Below, piece by piece: positions 24,921 through 33,507 of a stretch of 52,698 nucleotides of DNA. Source of the stretch: Dechloromonas sp. (GTDB lineage Bacteria; Pseudomonadota; Gammaproteobacteria; Burkholderiales; Rhodocyclaceae); NCBI GenBank assembly GCA_028689015.1, contig JAQTXC010000006.1, positions 32,972-85,669 of the forward strand, given 5' to 3'. Both the position numbers and the translations under genes were made by a program. Each line of letters opens with the position of its first letter. Position 1 is the stretch's first letter. The notes under the pieces are model-generated. The model saw only the letters and a program-made list of their open reading frames with translations, searched no databases and had not been told where the DNA came from.

Positions 24921-26306
24921 TTACTCGCTCGTCACCCAGCGGTTACGCCCCCCATTTTTGGCGACATAAAGTGCCTTGTCGGCCCGATCGACCAGTTTTT
25001 GGTAATCTGGATGACCATCGAAGGCCGCCACTCCCAGGCTCAGGGTGACTGATATCTGTTGTTCGCCAGCGATGGCAATGCGTGCCGATTCGAGACGACG
25101 GCGGATCTTTTCAGCGACATGCGTGGCCTGTTCGACATCCAGTTCCGCCAGGACGATCAGGAATTCCTCGCCCCCGTAGCGGAAAACAAAATCACTGGCC
25201 CGCACTTGATTGACCAGCAAGCCAGCCACGTGTTGCAGCACCCGGTCACCGGCATCATGGCCATACTGGTCATTAACCTGCTTGAAATGGTCGATATCGA
25301 CCATCAGGATGCAGAACGGCACCCCTTTACGCCGGCCGAGCTCGATTTCCTGCTTGAGGATGGTCGGCATGAACCGGCGATTGAACAACTGGGTCAGCAC
25401 ATCGCGCCCCACTTCGAGATCGCTCAAGCGGTCGAACATGTTGGCCAGCAAATATTTGATCTGTTCGATTTCCGTCATGATGGTGCGAACCTGCTGACGC
25501 ATCTCGTCTGACGACATGGATGGCCGGCTCACCCCGTGCAACTGCGGCAGCAAGCTGTCGTCAATTCGCCGCATGCCCTCATCGATCAGCGACAACTCCC
25601 GCGTATCGTCAAAAATCAGTGCCGCCTTGTGGTGCAACCACAGGCCAAAAGGCGAGTTGCGTAATGTGGCTATTTGATCCAGCGAGCCATCGGTCGCTAG
25701 CGCACGGAAAAGGCGATTTTCCCAATCGAGCAAGGCACTGGTCTGTCGTTCACGGTCGACCGACAAATTATTGCCGGTCGCGATCATCCGGTAAGCCTCA
25801 TCGGTGCGCACGCCTTTTTCATGCGAATACACAAAAGCCGCGCTCATTTCTTCAAAAGCAATGTCGATCAAGCGGTCGACACGCAAGACAGCGCTGATCA
25901 AGTCATCGCGACTCAGCTCAGTCACTAACAGACGGTTACTGATTTCTCGCTTGAGCAAGCGCATGCCACGCGCAACCAGATGGACGGGAATTTCAGCCCG
26001 GGCGTGCACTTCACCCACATGGTGCTGCATGGCCAGCACAGCCTCCAGTTGTGCCGCATTTTCGTGGCACAACAGCTGCTCCAGCCAGCGTGCCATCCCC
26101 GGCTTGAGGCGGGCACTCACCGCTTGCACCGACAAAAAAGCAGCCGCCTCGGGGTCGGCCAGCATGTTGCGATAGAAACACTCGGCCAAGGCAACCTGGT
26201 CACGCCGAACAATCTCCGCCACCGCTTGCTGGACGCGCGGTTCGGTCGTTTCGAGCAAACCTTGCCGCAATTGCGCCAGCACCGGCGAATTGGCTGTATC
26301 GGTCAT
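24921..26306 (-). CDS. Globin-coupled oxygen-sensor diguanylate cyclase (DosC/DgcO-like)
   Basis: 461 residues, the same size as E. coli DosC. A globin sensor domain (about 10-160) has the likely proximal His H101 in GEVHARAEIPVHLV and a distal Tyr Y45 (CFYRNML). A helical middle domain (about 180-290) precedes a GGDEF domain with the active motif GGEEF (377-381) and an inhibitory-site pattern RxxD (R368-D371). It should make cyclic di-GMP in response to haem-bound O2. It is convergent with nifA, 69 bp away, and divergent from the ferredoxin-nifF genes. Its position inside the nif region suggests that oxygen-dependent cyclic di-GMP output helps place the cell in microaerobic conditions; this is inference. 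Confidence 0.88.
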   Translation of the reverse strand: MTDTANSPVLAQLRQGLLETTEPRVQQAVAEIVRRDQVALAECFYRNMLADPEAAAFLSVQAVSARLKPGMARWLEQLLCHENAAQLEAVLAMQHHVGEVHARAEIPVHLVARGMRLLKREISNRLLVTELSRDDLISAVLRVDRLIDIAFEEMSAAFVYSHEKGVRTDEAYRMIATGNNLSVDRERQTSALLDWENRLFRALATDGSLDQIATLRNSPFGLWLHHKAALIFDDTRELSLIDEGMRRIDDSLLPQLHGVSRPSMSSDEMRQQVRTIMTEIEQIKYLLANMFDRLSDLEVGRDVLTQLFNRRFMPTILKQEIELGRRKGVPFCILMVDIDHFKQVNDQYGHDAGDRVLQHVAGLLVNQVRASDFVFRYGGEEFLIVLAELDVEQATHVAEKIRRRLESARIAIAGEQQISVTLSLGVAAFDGHPDYQKLVDRADKALYVAKNGGRNRWVTSE

Positions 26307-26468
26307 GGGGCTTCCTAACGGGATCTGATCCAGACGATTCTATGCCTAAAGTAATAATTTGCCGTGCTAATTTCACAAAAGTTGCAATACGACAGAAAAT
26401 GCAGCCCCTTTGTCGGAAAGACGACCATGACAAAAAAACACATAAATGATTATTAAGGGTTTTTTACC

Positions 26469-26485
26469 TGGCATTGCCTTTGCAT
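26469..26485 (+). promoter_or_regulatory. Sigma-54 promoter of the ferredoxin-nifZ-nifF genes
   Basis: TGGCAT-TGCCT-TTGCAT matches the -24/-12 consensus almost perfectly, with GG and GC 10 bp apart. The expected start is near 26495, about 20 bp before the ferredoxin ATG. Only an imperfect NifA site (TGT-N10-ACC, 26411-26426) is seen upstream, closer than usual. Confidence 0.85.
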
Positions 26486-26513
26486 TAGCTCGTCTAACCA
26501 CAAGGAGATCAAC

Positions 26514-26843
26514 ATGCCAAAACCGAAGAAACATGTCCTCGTCTGCGTCCAGGGGCGGCCCCAGGGACATCCGCGCGGCGCCTGCCAGGACAAGGGCTGC
26601 GGCCAGACCTGGCAAGCCTTTTCGGATGAATTCACCGCCCGCAACCTCTGGGCGTCAGGTTTTCAACTGACCAACACCGGTTGCCTCGGCCCTTGCCATC
26701 TTGGCCCCACCGTCATCGTTTATCCAGAAGGGACCCTGTACGTCGGCGTCAAACCGGAAGATGTTGGCACCCTGATCGACGAAGACCTGATGTTCGACCA
26801 GCCAGTCGAGCGGCTGAAGGCCCCGGCCGATGTCTGGGCTTAA
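26514..26843 (+). CDS. [2Fe-2S] ferredoxin, thioredoxin-like (nif-associated)
   Basis: 109 residues. A thioredoxin-like [2Fe-2S] fold is indicated by C11, C24, then C57 and C61 in GCLGPCHLGPTV, the Cx12C...Cx3C pattern of Shethna-type ferredoxins and NuoE-like domains; an extra C29 is present. It probably carries electrons for nitrogenase or protects it conformationally against oxygen, as the Azotobacter Shethna protein does; which role applies here is unknown. It starts behind AAGGAG, directly after a sigma-54 promoter, and is followed 4 bp later by the NifZ-like gene. Confidence 0.88.
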   Translation: MPKPKKHVLVCVQGRPQGHPRGACQDKGCGQTWQAFSDEFTARNLWASGFQLTNTGCLGPCHLGPTVIVYPEGTLYVGVKPEDVGTLIDEDLMFDQPVERLKAPADVWA

Positions 26844-26847
26844 GATC

Positions 26848-27120
26848 ATGAATACCGTTCAATACGATATTGGCGACCTGGTCTTTGCTGCTGAAGCCAT
26901 TTTTAACGATGGGGGCATGCCCGGCATCGACGACGCAGACGGGCTGATCGTTCCTGCGGGCGCTCGCGGCGTGGTCGTTCATTTCGGCCACAGCGAACTC
27001 AATCCCGACCAGGAAATCTATCTGGTCCGTTTTGAAGAAGGCCCGGACGGCATCCTCGGCCATCCGATCGGCATCCTGCCGGAAGAACTGACGCAAGAAC
27101 CGATCACGGTCGACGGTTGA
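26848..27120 (+). CDS. nifZ: NifZ-like protein
   Basis: 90 residues. The core pattern GLIVPAGARGVVVHFG, then EIYLVRFEE, matches NifZ, a small beta-rich protein needed for maturation of the second P-cluster of the nitrogenase MoFe protein. The N-terminus (DIGDLVFAAEAIFNDGGMPG) also fits. The ATG at 26848 is preferred over the 26830 start, which overlaps the ferredoxin gene. It lies between the ferredoxin and nifF in one NifA-controlled operon. Classical NifZ proteins are somewhat longer, so it may be a paralogue. Confidence 0.75.
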   Translation: MNTVQYDIGDLVFAAEAIFNDGGMPGIDDADGLIVPAGARGVVVHFGHSELNPDQEIYLVRFEEGPDGILGHPIGILPEELTQEPITVDG

Positions 27121-27123
27121 ATC

Positions 27124-27657
27124 ATGGACAAAATCGGCATCTTTTTCGGCACCGACACCGGCCGTACGCGGCTGGTAGCCAAGCAGATTGCCAAGAAACT
27201 GGGCGATGCTGCGGCCACCCCGATCAATATCGGGCGCACGACACTGGCTGATTTCCTCGCCCATGAGCGGCTGATCGTCGGCAGCCCGACGCTGGGTGAC
27301 GGCGAGTTGCCGGGAGAATCGACCGGACTCAGCCAGCCGAGCTGGGAAGAATTCCTGCCGCAAGTGGCCGGCGCCGACCTCGCCGGCAAGACCATTGCCA
27401 TCTTCGGCCTGGGTGATCAGAGAAAATACCCCAACGAATTCGTCGACGCCATCGGCATTCTGCACGATGCCTTCGTCGCCGCCGGGGCCACAGTCATCGG
27501 TCAGTGGCCAATCGCCGGCTACGAATTTTCGACTTCCCGGGCCGTTGACGGCGATCACTTCCTGGGCTTGGCCATCGACCCACACCACCAGGCACAACTA
27601 ACCGAAACGCGGATCGATACCTGGCTGGCCCAACTGAGCACGGCATGGCCGCCATGA
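27124..27657 (+). CDS. nifF: Flavodoxin NifF
   Basis: 177 residues, long-chain flavodoxin. The FMN phosphate loop is FFGTDTGRTR (7-16), the second flavin loop GSPTLGDGELPG (53-64) and the third GLGDQRKYPNEFVDAIG. NifF donates electrons to the nitrogenase Fe protein. Its place after ferredoxin and nifZ behind a sigma-54 promoter supports NifF rather than a housekeeping flavodoxin. Together with Rnf it forms a route from NADH to nitrogenase. No clear terminator follows; a 6-bp stem CGACGC/GCGTCG at 27698-27715 lacks a T-run. Confidence 0.92.
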   Translation: MDKIGIFFGTDTGRTRLVAKQIAKKLGDAAATPINIGRTTLADFLAHERLIVGSPTLGDGELPGESTGLSQPSWEEFLPQVAGADLAGKTIAIFGLGDQRKYPNEFVDAIGILHDAFVAAGATVIGQWPIAGYEFSTSRAVDGDHFLGLAIDPHHQAQLTETRIDTWLAQLSTAWPP

Positions 27658-27780
27658 ACACCAATCCCTGAGCGCTGGCCAGCCGGCACCTGAATTTCGA
27701 CGCCTGAAAGCGTCGTGTCCCCTGCCAATCAGGGCAGCAAGCCCCTACAATCAGCTTTTTGTCGCCCGAAACCGCCACGC

Positions 27781-28296
27781 ATGCCCACCACCGACACGCC
27801 GTCCATCGCCGCCCTCGTCCCTGCTGCAGGACAAAGTGCCGATCCCGTGTTGCGCCAGTTTGTCGACACGCTGCGCGCACGAGGCGTCCATGTCCGCGGC
27901 CTGCTGCAGGAAATGTGCCCCGACGAAGCCAGCTGCAAGTTCAGTCTGGTCGATATCGAAACCGGCAGCCGCTACCCCATATCGCAAAATCTCGGCCGCC
28001 AGTCCACGGCCTGCGTCCTTGACCCAGCCGGTATTGCCGAGGCCAGCATCGTCATGCGGCGCATTGCCAGCGAAGGCGCCGAACTGGCCATCTTCAACCG
28101 CTTCTCCGGATTGGAAGCCGACGGCGACGGCTTCGCCGCCGAAATGCTCGACCTGATGAGCGCCGGCATTCCCGTTCTGACCATCGTCAACGAACGTCAC
28201 CTGCCGGCCTGGCGACACTTCACCGGGGGTATGGCAGTCGAACTGCCGGACGACCCGGTACGGCTGCAATGCTGGTTTTCTCGCTTAAGCGGCTGA
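27781..28296 (+). CDS. DUF2478 family protein, molybdenum-associated
   Basis: 171 residues, cytoplasmic. Recognised as DUF2478 from the pattern IAALVPAAGQ near the start, MCPDEASCKFSLVDIETGSR-type cysteine region (45-64), LDPAGIAEAS and LAIFNRFSGLEADG (about 103-116). The family is usually found beside molybdate genes and resembles small nucleoside triphosphatases, but no classical Walker A is visible here and function is not established. The ATG at 27781 fits the conserved start. The gene is convergent with the molbindin gene, overlapping its 3' end by 12 bp. Confidence 0.75.
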   Translation: MPTTDTPSIAALVPAAGQSADPVLRQFVDTLRARGVHVRGLLQEMCPDEASCKFSLVDIETGSRYPISQNLGRQSTACVLDPAGIAEASIVMRRIASEGAELAIFNRFSGLEADGDGFAAEMLDLMSAGIPVLTIVNERHLPAWRHFTGGMAVELPDDPVRLQCWFSRLSG

Positions 28297-28716
28297 CACC
28301 CCCAACACCACGTCGCTGGCTTTGATCAAGGCCGTGGCCGCGGCGCCTTCTTTCAGCCCGAGTTCCAGCACCGCCTCATGGGTAGCGACAGCAAACACCG
28401 TGCTACCCCCAGGCAAAAGCAGGCTCACTTCACTGTTGACCGCGCCCTTGTGGACCTTGCTGACGGTCCCGGTCAACTGATTGCGGGCTGAAAAATGCAC
28501 CTCCGGCACAGCGTTCACCAACATCACCCACGGCGCCTTGACATAGGCCACCACGGCCTGGCCGATGGCCAGACCCAGGTGTTTGACGCTGTCGGCTGTC
28601 ACGATGGCGACAATTTTGTCGTTTCCCGACAAACTCACCGCCACTTCGGCATTGACCGTGCCCTGCGCCAGGGCAGTGATTTTTCCAGCAAAAACATTAC
28701 GGGCGCTGACTGACAT
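28285..28716 (-). CDS. Molbindin with two Mop domains
   Basis: 143 residues made of two tandem Mop/TOBE domains: 1-70 (SARNVFAGKITALAQGTVNAE) and 76-143 (SARNQLTGTVSKVHKGAVNSE), the SARN-x-x-x-G pattern repeated. Such molbindins assemble into oligomers that bind and store molybdate or tungstate. A strong AGGAGAG precedes the ATG at 28716. A ModE operator lies 43-70 bp upstream, so repression when molybdate is plentiful is likely. It is divergent from modE. Confidence 0.92.
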   Translation of the reverse strand: MSVSARNVFAGKITALAQGTVNAEVAVSLSGNDKIVAIVTADSVKHLGLAIGQAVVAYVKAPWVMLVNAVPEVHFSARNQLTGTVSKVHKGAVNSEVSLLLPGGSTVFAVATHEAVLELGLKEGAAATALIKASDVVLGVSAA

Positions 28717-28758
28717 GCTGCTCTCCTGATCGGCTGAAGGACTGGCCCGCTTTTCGCT

Positions 28759-28786
28759 ATCGCTATATACAAAACAATCTAGCGAT
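28759..28786. promoter_or_regulatory. ModE operator
   Basis: ATCGCTATATA (28759-28769), a 7-bp spacer, then ATCTAGCGAT, whose reverse complement ATCGCTAGAT matches the left half at eight of ten bases. This is the ModE palindrome type. It overlaps a TATATA -10-like element for the molbindin gene. A further half-site-like CGTTATATA (28872-28880) lies just before modE. Confidence 0.7.
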
Positions 28787-28889
28787 AACACGGGAACCGA
28801 TGCCAATTTATCGCACCACCCGCTTAATAACCAACGATAGCGACCCGCTGGTTTTGCGCTAACATTTGCCACGTTATATACAAGACAAC

Positions 28890-29720
28890 ATGACGACCAG
28901 CATGGATTTAATGCGCCCCCGCCTGCGTGGCAAACTCGAAGTCGACGGTCAGTTCGGCGCCTTTCTCGGTGATACGCGCATCCGTCTGCTCGAAGCCATT
29001 GCCGAGCACGGCTCGATCTCACAGGCTGCAAAAGCCGTGCCGCTGTCGTACAAGGCTGCCTGGGATGCCGTCGATGCAATGAACAACCTGACTGAGCAGC
29101 CACTGGTCCTCCGCTCAACCGGTGGCAAGCACGGCGGCGGCACGCAACTGACTGAACAAGGGCGCAAGTTGATCGCCCTGTTTCGGGCGCTGGAGGCCGA
29201 ATACCAGGCGGCACTCGAGCGCCTGACGGCCAGCATGAATGATGGCCAAGCCAGTGATTTCCAAGAATTCAGCCGCCTGCTCAAGCGTCTATCGATGAAA
29301 ACCAGCGCCCGCAACCAGTTTGTCGGCCACATCGTCGGCCTGCGCGAAGGGCACGTCGATTACGAGGTCCGACTCAAGCTCGATGACGACAACGAACTGG
29401 TCGCCGTCATTACCCGCGACTCGGCCGAACAGTTGGGCCTAAGCATCGGCCAGGAAATCAACGCCCTGGTCAAATCATCGTCTGTGCTGCTGCTCACCGA
29501 TCCGAACCTGCGCACCACGGCGCGCAATCATCTGTGGGGCGAAATCAGCCGCATTCACGAAGGCCCGGTCAATGCCGAAATCACCCTGACCATGAAAAGC
29601 GCCAAGACAGTCTGCGCGGTCGTCACCCACGACAGTGTCGAACGCCTTGGCCTGCGGCTGGGCGAAACAGCCTGTGCCATTTTCAAAGCCTCATCCGTCA
29701 TTCTCTGCCAATACGCCTGA
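28890..29720 (+). CDS. modE: ModE, molybdate-responsive transcriptional regulator
   Basis: 276 residues from the ATG at 28890 (in-frame ATGs at 28902 and 28911 are alternatives). An N-terminal winged helix has IRLLEAIAEHGSISQAAKAVPLSYKAAWDAVDAMN-type ModE features (31-65) and a GGKHGGG wing. Tandem Mop domains follow at about 138-205 and 209-275 (TSARNQFVGHI; TTARNHLWGEI). It binds molybdate and represses modABC and other Mo genes. It precedes modA by 21 bp, so modE and modABC probably form one operon, and the operator at 28759-28786 suggests autoregulation. Confidence 0.94.
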   Translation: MTTSMDLMRPRLRGKLEVDGQFGAFLGDTRIRLLEAIAEHGSISQAAKAVPLSYKAAWDAVDAMNNLTEQPLVLRSTGGKHGGGTQLTEQGRKLIALFRALEAEYQAALERLTASMNDGQASDFQEFSRLLKRLSMKTSARNQFVGHIVGLREGHVDYEVRLKLDDDNELVAVITRDSAEQLGLSIGQEINALVKSSSVLLLTDPNLRTTARNHLWGEISRIHEGPVNAEITLTMKSAKTVCAVVTHDSVERLGLRLGETACAIFKASSVILCQYA

Positions 29721-30488
<768 letters not shown>

Positions 30489-30507
30489 ACGGCACGAAAG
30501 GCCCCCC

Positions 30508-31185
30508 ATGCTGACCGACAACGACTTACAGGCGATTGGACTCACCGTTCGCCTAGCCGGCCTCACCACCCTGATCCTTTTCCTGATCGGTACACCAATT
30601 GCCTGGTGGTTGGCGCGCAGCCGCAGCGCCTGGAAAGGCGCGATCGGCGCCATCGTCGCCCTGCCACTGGTCCTGCCGCCCTCCGTGCTTGGCTTTTATC
30701 TGCTGCTCGCCATGGGGCCACAGGGACCGGTTGGTCAATTCACCCAGGCGCTCGGCATCGGCACCCTGCCCTTCACCTTCTGGGGTCTGGTCATTGCCTC
30801 GGTCTTCTACTCCCTGCCCTTCATGGTGCAGCCCCTGCAAGGGGCTTTCGAAGCCATCGGTGACCGGCCGCTGGAAGTGGCAGCCACCTTGCGCGCTTCC
30901 CCGGTCGACTGTTTTTTTTCGGTGGTTTTGCCACTCGCCAAACCGGGTTTCATCACCGCCGGTATTCTCAGCTTTGCCCACACGGTCGGCGAATTTGGTG
31001 TTGTCCTCATGATCGGCGGCAACATTCCCGGCCTGACCCGCGTCGCCTCGGTACAAATTTACGACCATGTTGAAGCCATGGAATATGGCGACGCCCATCG
31101 TCTGGCGGCCGTCATGCTGGTTTTCTCCTTCCTCGTTCTGCTCGCCCTGTACACCCGGCGCCCAGCCACCGACCAGGCCATCTGA
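30508..31185 (+). CDS. modB: Molybdate ABC transporter permease ModB
   Basis: 225 residues, five or six membrane helices. The permease coupling loop appears as [29 protein letters not shown] sequence around 129-153 (EAA motif). It forms the membrane channel of ModABC. The modC ATG begins 2 bp after its stop. Confidence 0.95.
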   Translation: MLTDNDLQAIGLTVRLAGLTTLILFLIGTPIAWWLARSRSAWKGAIGAIVALPLVLPPSVLGFYLLLAMGPQGPVGQFTQALGIGTLPFTFWGLVIASVFYSLPFMVQPLQGAFEAIGDRPLEVAATLRASPVDCFFSVVLPLAKPGFITAGILSFAHTVGEFGVVLMIGGNIPGLTRVASVQIYDHVEAMEYGDAHRLAAVMLVFSFLVLLALYTRRPATDQAI

Positions 31186-31186
31186 C

Positions 31187-32257
<1,071 letters not shown>

Positions 32258-32341
32258 TCAGTTTTCGGCATAGGTATGGCTTGCTCAAGCAATACGCACC
32301 TCAAGCCAAAAACACTGATGCTTCAAGTTTGCCGGCGACAG

Positions 32342-32374
32342 CTTAAGACGCTCTTAATCCTCAGGACTTAAACT
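32342..32374 (+). promoter_or_regulatory. PmrA-box type operator and -10 of the RND efflux operon
   Basis: CTTAAG (32342-32347), 5 bp, CTTAAT (32353-32358): the exact PmrA-box arrangement with 11-bp periodicity. Ten bp later comes TAAACT (32369-32374), a -10-like hexamer. The same half-sites and the same 10-bp gap to the -10 occur before the SHP cytochrome operon at 41810-41864, whose last genes encode a PmrA/PmrB-like pair. Confidence 0.75.
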
Positions 32375-32406
32375 GGACGACAAACCGATTCTTCTCAGGG
32401 AAGACC

Positions 32407-33483
32407 ATGTCCTGCTTTCGCCACGCCGCACTGCTTTCACTCTGCCTGTTACCCGCACTGGGCCAGGCTGCCGATGCCCTGACGCTGCTCAATGCCCAAC
32501 GCCAGGCCTTGGGCGTCGAAACGGCGGTCGTCGGCCAGTTGACGCAGGGACGAAACAGCACGCTGCCGGCCCGCGTCCGCTTACCTAATGAGCAATTGCG
32601 GATTGTCGCCGCGCCGCTGGCCGGCCGCATCGACAGCCTGCTGGTTGCACCGGGCGACCGGGTGCAGCGTGGCCAGATCCTGGCCCGCCTGAGTAGTCCG
32701 GAGGCACTCAGCTTGCAACGGGAGGCCAGCCAGGCCAGCAGCCAGGCCGCCCTGCTGCGGCAAAGCCGGCAGCGCGACGAACAACTGTTTGCCGAAGGAT
32801 TGATTGCCGAATCGCGTCTGCAGAACACCCGCGCCGCCGCCAGCCAGGCAGAGGCCCTGGCCACCGAACGACAAACGGCCCTGCGCCTGGGCGGCGGCAG
32901 CTACGAAAGCCGCAGCGGGCTGCTCAAACTGACGGCCCCCATGGCCGGCGTCGTGCTGGCCCAGCAGGCCCAGGTCGGTGAGCGGGTGGAGGCCAGCGCA
33001 GCCATCTACCACATCGGCCAGTTGTCGCCGTTATGGCTGGAAATTCAGGCGCCGATCGGCTTGGCCAGCCGGCTCAAGATCGGCCAGACCCTGCGTGTTG
33101 CTGGCGGCAGAGCCAGCGCAACGCTGACCACCATCGGTCGCGCGGTCGACCCGGCCAGCCAGACAGTTTTGCTGCGCGCCCGACTGATTGACCGTGCTGA
33201 CACCTTGTACCCAGGCCAATTAACCGATGCTGAATTTCCCGACAGCAACGATGGCCAGCCAACCATCCCGGCCAGCGCCCTCATTCGGCAGAAGAATAGC
33301 GTCTTGGTTTTCGTGGAAAGCGAGCGCAGTGAAACGCAAATTCGCTTGACGCCACGCCCGGTCACCGTCGTCCACCAGGGCGGCGACACCGTCACGGTCG
33401 ACGGCTTGCAGAGCGGAGAAAAGATCGCCACCCAGGGATTGTCCGGCCTCAAGGCCCTGCTTAACGGCCTGGGCGGCGAATAA
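32407..33483 (+). CDS. RND efflux periplasmic adaptor subunit
   Basis: 358 residues with a signal peptide (about 1-22). Typical membrane-fusion layout: a barrel-sandwich/lipoyl half (VAAPLAGRIDSLLVAPGDRV, about 70-89), a helical hairpin (about 98-155), the second lipoyl half (LTAPMAGVVLAQQAQVGERV), then a beta-barrel and membrane-proximal domain. CzcB/CusB family by partners. It is shorter than CzcB and lacks a visible N-terminal metal-binding extension. AGGGAAG precedes the start. It links the pump to the TolC-like channel. Confidence 0.9.
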   Translation: MSCFRHAALLSLCLLPALGQAADALTLLNAQRQALGVETAVVGQLTQGRNSTLPARVRLPNEQLRIVAAPLAGRIDSLLVAPGDRVQRGQILARLSSPEALSLQREASQASSQAALLRQSRQRDEQLFAEGLIAESRLQNTRAAASQAEALATERQTALRLGGGSYESRSGLLKLTAPMAGVVLAQQAQVGERVEASAAIYHIGQLSPLWLEIQAPIGLASRLKIGQTLRVAGGRASATLTTIGRAVDPASQTVLLRARLIDRADTLYPGQLTDAEFPDSNDGQPTIPASALIRQKNSVLVFVESERSETQIRLTPRPVTVVHQGGDTVTVDGLQSGEKIATQGLSGLKALLNGLGGE

Positions 33484-33507
33484 GCGGCCCACCTTCAGGA
33501 AAACTTC

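Noticed and set aside
26411..26426. TGT-N10-ACC as a NifA enhancer for the ferredoxin-nifF promoter
   Set aside because: The last base breaks the consensus and the distance to the -24 element (about 43 bp) is shorter than usual, so it is mentioned but not annotated as a site.
27698..27715. CGACGC/GCGTCG stem after nifF as a terminator
   Set aside because: No T-run follows; it could be chance in GC-rich DNA.
28853..28880. A second full ModE operator directly before modE
   Set aside because: Only one half-site (CGTTATATA) is convincing; the partner half is missing.
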